DNA of 64,000 nucleotides from Spirogloea muscicola (Eukaryota > Streptophyta > Zygnematophyceae > Spirogloeales > Spirogloeaceae). A program made the translations under genes and the position numbers. Under the pieces are notes generated by a model. That model was given only the letters and a program-made list of their open reading frames with translations, ran no database searches and was not told the DNA's origin. The stretch lies in the NCBI GenBank assembly GCA_009602725.1, contig WELB01000175.1:89953-153952 (forward strand). The letters are read 5' to 3'. Positions 55,701 to 64,000 of this stretch are shown here, one piece after another (position 1 is the first letter of the stretch; each line of letters opens with the position of its first letter).

Positions 55701-58700
55701 TTGGTACCTGCAAGGTGTGCTACAAGCATCAGTCATGCCACGATTCAGACACTGCCATGATTGAGATTGCAGCAGTACTATAGCAAGATATCACATAGGG
55801 AGCTTGGATCCAGTAGTGCGCAGGTCAAAAGAGAGATGAAGAACTTACCAACCATCTGTGAGCAGAAGTACTGCACTTTCATGTACTGCACCTGCAAGAT
55901 GTGGTATGATGTTAGCAATTAGCACTGAAGCGGTATAACCCTTAATAGGCACTCGTTAGAAATTTTACCTCCTGCTTGATTGATGGTGCTGCATTCCTGT
56001 ATAGCTGCAACACACAGAACAATATGACAGCCAGCAGGGGCGTCCTTCTCTGTTATCTTCCTCAAGATTGGTCGCTGTCCCATGTTGATTTCTCGATTGT
56101 ACCTTCATACCACACACAAGTATCAGAAATCATGACAGTAGGTCATGCTGAACATCAGTGAGACACATACGTGGCCTAGTAGGAGGGCATTGTAGTACAT
56201 TGTCAGCCAGCCTTTGAGTTGCCCTGTATGCTACAGTCTCAAAGCAAGCCAACCTGTATCTGAGCTCATCAAAGACCCTTTGCTTGGTGAGGTACTTTCC
56301 ACCTAGACGCCGAGGAAAGCTGCGCTCATAGGAGGCAAGCTTCCACACTATCCACTTATAGTGGTTGGCTGTCCACCTTATTCAGGAAAAATTGCCCTAG
56401 GTCAGTGTGTATGTAATGCAGCCAGTGTGATTTGTGCATGAAAGGCTAGCTCCTTGCAGCTCATACTTGGTAATAGCTGCTGTTGTTTGTTGTGCTCACT
56501 CAGACGTAGCAAGTTGAGGCAGTGCCCCTGTCAAAAGAAGGCTTTGCCTCATTTCTGCATGGCCTGCCGGATTGGAGTTGGGTCCATCAGATGCCCGGTA
56601 AAGAAGTGCAGCCTCACTGGTCATGTCTTGCACATCAACCGCCAAGCGACCAACCTGACAACAATATGTCTGCATTGTCAATAGCTCCATCTAATCTGAA
56701 AAATCTCGCCGTGATAAATAGGAGGACTCCATTGAATTAGAAACTGTCAGTCTCCAAGGTCAAGCTTACCTCTTCACACTTCCTTGGGCTCTCATCGAAG
56801 ACACTCAGAATGCTGGGCCGCTGGCATTCGCAAGCAGAGCTCTCATAGAGAGGATGCAATTGGCGTGCCAACTTAGGAGAGGGAATGAGTGGATGACTTG
56901 GTTGCTGCATACACTCTGTGCTTGAAGCCGAAGGCACTTGTAAAGTGATAGAATCAACTTGGTTGTCTGGGGTCTTCAACAAATCCTCTGTGCATTTTGG
57001 ACCAAGAACGCTGGAGTGGCCTGGTGAAACGTCATCCACGGAGCTTGAAGCTCTTGCACTTGCTTGTGGAAGCCGATTGGCCTCCAGGCTTACCTGAGGG
57101 GAACTGAATCTGCTAATTCGCAGACACAGAATGGCACATAAGTGTAGACAGTTGACACAGCAATACAGCAGTGACCCTCTAACCAGCAACTGTGATGCAT
57201 TATAGTTAAACCCCAGTCAAGTGTCCAAGCAAGACAAAGTGGTAGACAGGCATACATAACTTTCCAGAAGGTGTATACCTCAGTCGCCGCGGCCTTTTGA
57301 ACATCGTGATACAAGAGTGAGGCATTTTTGAGACTTTCATAGATTTTGGTCTGCAGTCTTCGTGTATCTGAAACTGCTGCTTTTGGAGCTTTGATGTCTT
57401 ACTTGGTCCCTCCTGTACGCTGTCAGGCAGCAATTCTCTCGCTCTTCCCAAAGCTGAGGTTGATGAGTGTTCAGGCACATCTAAGTCCGTCTTGAAGAAG
57501 CTGGCATGGCTAGCTGGCAACGATGTGCCATGTTTAGAAATTGTTTTAGCCTTTGGAGCTCGGTCTTGTACGAGCTTATCATCACCATGGCTTTCATCTT
57601 GTTCCAGCAATCTCTTGGCTCTCGCCAGAGAATCTGCTGACACTGAAAGTGATAGGCCTGAGGCAGTACTGAACATTGTTGGAGCCTTGCTTATCGAGTT
57701 CCTCCAAGAATAGGTGCCCTCAGGGCTTCCAGGCCTTACATCCTTGGTAGAATCTTGGAGGATGCAGTCTGCAACATCTTGCTCCTTCTGATCAGAATCA
57801 TCAGCATTATTCAGCAAACATCTAGCTCTCTTCAGTGATGCCTCTGAAACCTCAATCGTGCGGCCGGATCCTGAGGTGAACATGCTCATGCTCTTGAGCT
57901 GCTGTTTAGCATTTTCTGGTTGTAACCAATTGGCATCTGCCATTCCTGTCTTGAAATCAGATAGAGGCTCATGAAGAGCATCCGCTTCTCCCTCCTCATC
58001 ACATTGTAGAATCTCGTGTGCTCTTCTCTTGGCTGCAGCTGACACTCTGATAGGTATCCCAGAGCCGGTCTTGAAGATGCCAGCAGCCTTCCCTTGTCCA
58101 AACAAACACGCTTCTGTATCATCTGCACTCTTCGCGGCTTGATAAGCCACTTCTTCTGGGGATTCGCTTGTACCTGTGCCATGCCATACTTGGACCGTGG
58201 ACATCCTTTTGGCATCATCTCTGAGGACCTGGTCTTGTTGTTGATTGTGACTTGATGCCAGCTGCAAGTCTCTGAGCGAGTTGTATGATGACAAGCTTGC
58301 CGTGCTCGCCGTGTGACAATTGCTCGTCGTGTGGCGGCTGTCCTCCGTATATGTATCATGCCAGAGCGCCTTGGCTTCCCGGAGCTTTCTCTTAGCAGCG
58401 TCCCATGCTGCAGCCGAGGGCTGCAACGAGTCGGTTGCACCACATGTATGGCTTACTCTGAAACATGATGGCAGCTCTTGAACAACAGAAAGTAGATCCA
58501 CATTCTGCTCAGAGGTTTGAGTCGCCAGCTGGGGGGACGGCGGCGAACGACGTGAAGGCGAAGCTCTATTCGTAAGGCAGCAGTCGTATTTGACCTGTTC
58601 CAGCCCCAGCCAGTGAGCGTCCCGTTCGCTAGGAGCAGCAATCGGTTGGGCAACGAAATGCGCCCGGGCAACCGACCGCGCCGGAGGCGTCCGCTGGAGC

Positions 58701-58816
58701 TTCCAAGTCACTCCATCTTCCGCCAGGCCGACCTCGAATGTGCACAACGCTCGGTAGCCGCTACTTTGCGAGCAGTGTGGCCTTGGCGCCGCTCCGCTGC
58801 CGACGCCCGCCATCAT
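52746..58816 (-). CDS. BRCA2: BRCA2-like recombination mediator
   Basis: BRCA2 loads RAD51 on single-stranded DNA in homologous recombination. The first exon (58816 to about 57290) holds BRC repeats at residues ~247-270 (FKTGSGIPIRVS...KRRAHEIL), ~312-335 (FTSGSGRTIEVS...KRARCLL), ~382-404 (FSTASGLSLSVS...ARAKRLL), and a decayed one at ~440-463 (FKTDLDVPEHSS...GRARELL). 57110-56737 continues a Ser-rich linker. The DNA-binding part follows in short exons: helical domain WKLASYERSFPRRLGGKYLT (~56340); OB1 YQIKGRLDTPLTNLLHRGKI, GQKLR (~55700) and LLLHMNCTYRAHWADKLG (~55340); further OB sequence at 54430-54660 (NLQIKQQ), 53290-53457 (IHIGEPILGGTRHTQWLFLV) and 53000-53160 (LLLSKRDVKNNLWVATAS). A last exon ending at 52746 (LLRALKKKVQHL) is probable. 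Not all exon joins were checked. Confidence 0.9.
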
Positions 58817-59589
58817 CTCCGGGAGCGCGCAGCAACCGCCCTGCTCGCTGCCAGTGCCACGAGAGAATGACGATCACCAGGCGCTGGCGTCAGCTGCGGC
58901 TGCGGCAGCGACGGCGGAGTCGTCGGCGGCGGCGGTGGCGGCGGCGGCGGCGGCTCTGGGGAAGATGGTGCCTCGAGCAGGACCAGATCGAAAGTTCGAA
59001 CGTCCTCTGCGGTAGCCAAGCCCGCCCGAGCCCTGACCATCAATTATAAGCCAGCTTTCCGCTCGCCCACGGTGTCTCCCCCGCAGAGGACTGGGGGGCC
59101 CCAGCCTGTCTCCATACCAACCCTAACGCCACACTCATTTCGGCTCATTTCGGCGCCCCCAGACGCTGCTTCCCACTGCCCGTGCCTCAGTGCGCGCCCC
59201 GCCGCCTCCGCCGCCGCCGCTGACCGACGCAAACGACCACAGACGCACAGCGAGCCCGTCCAGTCTGCCGCGGCCGAGCCGCTCCGCAGCAGCGGTCGCG
59301 CCGAGGGCGTGCTGGCGTCCTGCTCCGACGCAGTCGATGACTACTTACCTTTTCGGAGCGGCGCAAACTCCATGCACGCCCTGAGGAAGTGAAAACGACA
59401 CATGGTGGGTTTGACTGGCCGTAGCTTCTCCTGGCCCAAGCGGCGAAGCGATGTTTGCAATGGCTGCTGCCTCAGGCGCCCCATACTCCCCAACGCGCTT
59501 CCTTGTGCTTCACATAGGACTGTTGTCGATGCATCAAGATGAGCTCGTGAACTAGCTCGTGAACTATCTGTTATTCCCGCATCGCGCAG
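58817..59589. promoter_or_regulatory. Region between divergent BRCA2-like and SLX9-like genes
   Basis: CGG-rich runs at 58900-58970 and CCG runs at 59190-59225. A good minus-strand donor (cggaaaag/gtaagt) at about 59346-59353 suggests a BRCA2 5' exon here, with or without coding sequence. The 12-base unit agctcgtgaact occurs twice in tandem at about 59543-59567. Confidence 0.45.
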
Positions 59590-60911
59590 GTGAAGAGGCG
59601 CAAAGGCCGGAAAGAAGGTCGTCCGCAGGGAGCAGCACAGGTGAAGCCTGTCACAGTGTTGCCGTTTGTCCATCCATTGTGCACAATCTGGGTTCCTCTT
59701 GGCCGATCACGCTATGGTACTGGCCGCCAACTCAGAGGGGAGGAACACTCCCTTCCCTGACTCGCATGACCTGCTAACGAGCTTCCCCTTGTCACAGGAA
59801 GCTGATATTGATGACGAGTTGGAAGCCCCTGAAGGGTAGGTCTCCACCAAGTTGGTAGCCAACAATTGTTTCTTTGGCATGGGGAAAATACTCCTGTCAT
59901 TGGTCAGGCCTGCTATACAAGATACAGTGATTTTGTATCTCGTATGCACACCATGTGTCGTTATCAATTTTTGAGCAGCCAGTGGGCATCTGATCAGTGC
60001 ATGCTGATGGCTTCGCAGGCTGACTGCAGAGCAGCAGCTTTCAGAGTTGGCTGCGGTTACCAGTGGGAGGGATCAGCGCAAGTTGAACAAGCAGCTCAAA
60101 TTCCTGAAAAGTAAGCTGACCATGCTTCTCTCCTGGTCCAAGGCAGAGGTATAGCCTGAACTTGAAACTTTTTGAGAGAAAGCTTTGAGATACTGACTGA
60201 GAGAAGGTTGTCTGCAATATCTGCTCATTTTGGTGGGTTGCATGATGAGCCAGAATTGCAGGAAACTCAACAATTGCTGTCTGTGAAGAAAGACATTAAG
60301 GTGAGGCAGCATACTTTCAGAACGGTTTGACTTCTTCATTACTTCGATTTGCCAATGCTTGCAGATGCAGCACGTGAACTACGATGTTGTGCTCTACTAA
60401 TTTTCATATGTCTAATGTCCACATATGACAGAAAAAACCCCGACGTGGGCGGAAAGCACCAAGTCTTGCTTTGGAGTCCATATCGAAGTTAGCTGAATTC
60501 CTCCCACCAGCTTCAGAGAAGAAGCCACCAAGAATTGCGAAAGTGCAGGGCAACAAAGCTCGCCAGAGAATTACGTAAGTCGCAAGGACTTGATCCGTCA
60601 TTAGCAGTGCCAAATTACTGATTCAAGAACATGTGCTTATGCATTTCAGCCAAGCAGGACATTTGCATTCACGCCCCATGCAGGCATAAACGCTTCATTA
60701 TATTGCGATTTGCAGGGTCATGGAGACTCAGCAGCTGGGAGCTGTGCTTGCCCACCCCATGTTCAGGGCCAACGCATTCGCTGCTATAAAAGAGCATCTG
60801 CACAACACCCTCCCACCTCCACCTAAACGCGTACCCTTCAAAGGGTTCTCAAAGATGAAGGGCAAGAAGAGAGGTCAGAAGACTCCTGTGAGAGAGCTAA
60901 GGACAAGATGA
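59590..60911 (+). CDS. SLX9-like ribosome biogenesis protein
   Basis: SLX9 (FAM207) is a small nucleolar factor of 40S pre-ribosome assembly and export. Exons in frame: 59798-59835, 60019-60110, 60254-60300, 60432-60574, 60716-60911, preceded by a probable basic exon from 59590 (VKRRKGRKEGRPQG). The start codon was not found. Visible: acidic EADIDDELEAP; helical LTAEQQLSELAAVTSGRDQR, KLNKQLKFLKK; basic KKPRRGRKAPSLALESISKL; the family's C-terminal block VMETQQLGAVLAHPMFRANA followed by FAAIKEHLHNTLPPP; then a Lys/Arg-rich end (KMKGKKRGQKTPVRELRTR). The C-terminal block is the basis of the call. Confidence 0.65.
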
Positions 60912-61499
60912 CAATGGCCCTTCATCCTGTCTGTCTCCCATTATACATCCATTCTCTCTAGCTCGCGCTTCAGCGCAGTGCTCATATCTGACCCCTGAAA
61001 GACTGCCTTATGATGAGTTCTACTGGTGCTCCTGTCAAAAGTGCATCTTGCGAGGAATGGGGATGGGCGCATGCACAGCCACCTCTGCTTCTGCAGGCAA
61101 CTGGCGCTTAGCTCCGTTCAGGCCCATCAGCCCTGCAGTCAAGCAAAGCGTCGCCCTTCATTACGGTGGGAGAGTAGCTGTGGAGCGCCATCCTGCATGA
61201 GCGCGAGCATGATGGAGCGCAGCTGCTCAACGATGCCATCACATATGAGGAAGGCCCAAGCTAAGCTTAAGGCCGCTGTTCATCAAAAGCCAAAGGAAGT
61301 GATAGAGTATGGGGCTACTACGGACACGGACCAAGTCCCTAGGCCAAGAAACGGAAGACTCTTCCAGTAGAGGGCGATGGCTGTACTTGGCCTTCCCAGA
61401 AAGGAAAAAAGCGAAGGCTGAGAACACGGGGTAAGGACACGGCAAAAGCGCGGCTAGAGGAAGCCGGAACGGTGTGGGGGGTGTCTTGTTCTTTCTGCT
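60912..61499. other. Intergenic region
   Basis: 3' flank of the SLX9-like gene. The frame from 61026 is open for 114 codons but Ser/Cys-rich and unrecognised. No gene supported. Confidence 0.4.
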
Positions 61500-62010
61500 T
61501 TTCAACTCCCCCGTCAGCTCCCAACGTCACGGGGCATCCCGGCTGGCCTCTCCTCTGGTGGCTGGCTTTTCCCAGCCACCAGTCAATCTGGCCGCGCTAC
61601 TTCTGGAAGAGCTCACCACTCTCACAGCCATCATCTCATAGCGGAGAAGCATCTTCACTCGGTTTTCACAGCCATCGCCCCCGTCGGAAGAGCTCCTGCT
61701 CCCTACGTGGGGCGGAGGGCCGGGCCACGCCCGTGGTTCGTTACACGAGTGTGTGAAGCGAGGCACGTTAGCCCCTCTACTGGAAATAGATAGAGAACAG
61801 CGTAGATAGAAGAAAGTGCTCGCCCATTGAGAATAGGGGCTGGAAAAGCCAGCCCAAAACAGAATGAACAGAGTACGAGAAGGGGGCCAGGGGAAGCGCT
61901 AAGAAATACAAGCACACAGAGAAGCGAAGCAGCTACGAATCACTCAGAAACCTCTGCTAAGCAGCCGCAGGTCGGAGATGCTAGGCTCGTGGAAGTGGGT
62001 CCCCTGGCCA
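61500..62010 (-). mobile_element. LINE 3' ends (two truncated copies)
   Basis: 61800-62010 is a minus-strand copy of the M1 family: cgcccattgagaatagg, the hairpin ggggctggaaaagccagccc, gaatgaacagagtacgag, aatcactcag, then the last coding residues SISDLRLLSRGF. 61535-61720 is in the other orientation (ggctggcttttcccagccac, caccagtcaatctgg, repeated cacagccatc). Both are 5'-truncated. Confidence 0.65.
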
Positions 62011-62622
62011 GATAGAGGCCGTCGCGCTGCACGTGAGGCGGGTGGGAGGGGTGGTGCCTCGGCCAATCTTGTCGCGACGCGGCGCCGCTGACGTGGTGAC
62101 GGCGCGGCTCGGATCGTCGCCGCCGCGTAGGCCGGTGACCACGTGGCGCCCGCTGGTGGAGCCGGGGGGTTACGCTCGGCGGGGCGCCCCGGGCCATGTC
62201 CCGTGCGTGTCCGCCGCGGCTCCCCCGTCTCCCGACCAAGGCATTGTCGGCAGCCGTCGAGGCGCCCTCGTGTCCCCCATCGGCGGCGACATGGCCCGCC
62301 CGCCCGTCGCGACCGACGTTCCTCGCGGGGAAGCGTTGCAGCCGGCACGTGGCCAGGTGAATAGGGCTGGCCCGCTCCGGTCGCCACGTACCCCCGTCCT
62401 TCCAAGACTCTACTTGACGCCCCCGGGTGGACCCTGCCCATCCATTCCAGAAGCCCCCGTTGCTCACGCCCCTCCGCCTCCCGCCGACTCCAGCGCCCGC
62501 CGCCGCCGTCGCCGCCGCCGCCGCCGCCGCCGCCGCCGTTGCCGCTTCACCGGCAGCCCGCCAGTGCATCGAGACCCAGTCTCGCTCGCCCAGCCCGGCG
62601 TCAGCTCGCCGGCAGCGCGGCC
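62011..62622. other. GC-rich region with CCG runs
   Basis: A CCG/CGC trinucleotide run lies at 62498-62540. Long open frames are low-complexity shadows. It presumably holds the promoter of the small gene starting at 62623. Confidence 0.4.
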
Positions 62623-63074
62623 ATGGAGATGGCGCCCGCCGCCCACATCGGGGCCGCCCCTCAGGCGCCCGCTCCGCAGGTGCGCGCGTGTGCCAACGGG
62701 CTCCCGCTCACGCCGCTGCCTCTCGGGCTGTCCCGCTGCCAGCTGCGCAGCGCTAGCTGCCTGCATTGCTCGCTTGCCCAGATGAGCTTCTGCAGTGAGC
62801 AGCAGCATATGTACTCACCTTTCCGAGCGGCAAATGACACTGAGGCAGACGTTAGTCCCCAATGTGGCAGCCACTGACGCCGTCTGCATGTCTGTAACAG
62901 ATGATGCCGTCCCCAGCCGCCCAGAATACTGGCGTCATCCACCCCCAAGCGCCCGCTACACCAACCAACGCACCTACCCCACTTGCACATGACCCCATTG
63001 CACAGGGTACAATCCTGTGGCCTGTGCAATCAGCCCTTGTGTATAAGTACCCTGTATGGTTTGGCATAGATTAG
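62623..63074 (+). CDS. Small Pro/Ala-rich protein, hypothetical
   Basis: Two exons join in phase 0 (62623-62679 and 62901-63074) to give 76 residues: MEMAPAAHIGAAPQAPAPQ, then MMPSPAAQNTGVIHPQAPAT and, at the end, WPVQSALVYKYPVWFG. The matching Pro/Ala composition on both sides of the intron and good donor and acceptor sites support it. An alternative donor near 63052 could extend the gene into the coiled-coil gene downstream. No family is recognised. Confidence 0.35.
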
Positions 63075-63250
63075 TGAGGCACTCACGGGTCATTTTGCTG
63101 AGATTGACCTTGAGTTGAGCCATGCTTATTTGGAATTTCGGCAATGCCTTGCAAATCACTCACAGGACTTGGTCTGCTGCTGCACATGTCCTGAGGCTGA
63201 TTCTGCTCGCCTGCACATGCGCAGCACCCCTCGCTCGATCCCCAGACGAG

Positions 63251-63845
63251 ATGAAGAAGCTGGAGAACAAGGCCATCAAGTACCAGCAGAAGGAGTCCAT
63301 GCGGGTGAACAACCAAGTGACCAAGGAGTTTGCCTCCGTAAATAGCAAGGAGCAGAAGGAGGTGCAGACGGCCAAGCACAAGGAGATTGCAGTCAGCAAG
63401 AAGGCCGATAAGGTTTGATTACAAGCTCAGCTTGACCCAACCTTCTGAAGTGGCTAGTTACCAGTCAAGGGGTGATATATTTTTGATCGTTTTGTGGTTG
63501 TAAAGTCAGTGGAATCAACTGCGGAAGCCAACCCACATCGTGCTGTGTATATGGTTGCAGATCATGGCTAAGGCGGAGAAGAAGATTGCCGACATTATGA
63601 CAAAGACAAAGGAGAAGACGGACAAAATAAAGGCAACTGCCACCACAAAAGCCAATCAAATGAGGCAGCAGGCGCATGAGCGAGCGGTGGAGGATGAGAA
63701 GCTGGCGCATCAGAACGCCGCAAACATGAAGAGGGCCATTCAGCAGAAGCAGGCGGGTCTAGCCCAAGAGGTTCATGCAAATGCACAGGCGGTGCGGCAA
63801 GCTGGCGTTACGCCCAGGCACGTCGTCAAGAAGAGCTGGTTCTAA
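63251..63845 (+). CDS. Charged coiled-coil protein, unknown function
   Basis: Two exons in frame (63251-63412, 63561-63845) give 148 residues, almost all predicted helix: MKKLENKAIKYQQKESMRVN, NSKEQKEVQTAKHKEIAVSK, IMAKAEKKIADIMTKTKEKT, QMRQQAHERAVEDEKLAHQN, and a short end TPRHVVKKSWF. It is Lys/Ala/Gln-rich, with no signal peptide from this start. The start is the first Met of the helical frame; upstream in-frame sequence has a hydrophobic stretch (LRLILLACTCAAPLA), so a longer, secreted form cannot be excluded. Function not known. Confidence 0.6.
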
Positions 63846-64000
63846 ATATGCAACTCTTCTCTTACTTCTCCAGATGCCATTGCAAACGGTTCAACACTGC
63901 CAAGTCAGATGGCTTACATTCACCGTGAGAGAGGGCAGTTGTACAAAAAGATTGTACGAGAGCAATGGATAAACTATCCTGGAAGCTTCTCTAGGATCCT
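63846..64000. other. 3' flank at the window edge
   Basis: Nothing recognised after the stop of the coiled-coil gene. Confidence 0.5.

Noticed and set aside
1-64000. CRISPR arrays, bacterial operons, rRNA genes, LTR or capsid-bearing elements
   Set aside because: None seen. The repeats present are LINE pieces and modules of unknown family; I found no protease, integrase, capsid or long terminal repeats.

Overview
The window is nuclear DNA of a green alga (Viridiplantae). Introns are numerous and short. The gene set includes a plastid-type ribosomal protein bS20 with a long N-terminal extension, a RETICULATA-related chloroplast envelope protein, a plant-type CDKC kinase and a plant RF298/RF4-type RING protein. 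Two TTTAGGG-like interstitial stretches fit a plant-type telomere repeat. A trebouxiophyte would fit, but the sequence alone does not prove the class. There is one 117-N gap (29325-29441) and two single-N joins (34824, 47714).

Layout. 453-7306: an RlmI-like methyltransferase (+) converging on GatA, the A subunit of the Glu-tRNA(Gln) amidotransferase (-). 7590-17070: an accessory block of repeats. It holds a 5'-truncated LINE with a reverse transcriptase, a CCHC zinc finger and a restriction-like endonuclease-like region, two copies of a minus-strand homeodomain-like ORF lying tail-to-tail with LINE 3' ends, two pairs of long diverged repeats of unknown nature, and several 3' fragments of a second, related LINE family with a conserved terminal hairpin. 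18329-23246: RF298-like E3 ligase (-). 23830-25245: more LINE tails. 27101-29161 (-) and 29500-30919 (+): a head-to-head pair, a secreted or type I membrane protein with a Frizzled-like cysteine pattern and a TLC-domain membrane protein. 31488-33327: prohibitin-2 type (-). 34704-34823: the last exon of an aldehyde dehydrogenase, cut off at a single N. 35235-38504: CDKC (+). 39258-40080 (-) and 40822-43619 (+): head-to-head bS20c and RETICULATA-related. 46121-47583 (-) and 48123-51769 (+): head-to-head SDF2-like and an SGNH-hydrolase-like type II membrane protein. 52746-58816: BRCA2-like (-). 59590-60911: SLX9-like (+). 61500-62010: LINE tails. 62623-63845: two small poorly known genes.

The host genes form no pathway cluster. 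Loose themes are organelle translation (GatA, bS20c, possibly the rRNA methyltransferase), organelle membranes (PHB2, RETICULATA-related), ER quality control (SDF2), transcription elongation (CDKC), recombination repair (BRCA2) and ribosome assembly (SLX9). Divergent gene pairs with short shared upstream regions recur. The most unusual material is the LINE/homeodomain-like composite at 9400-15505 and the Frizzled-like protein at 27101-29161.
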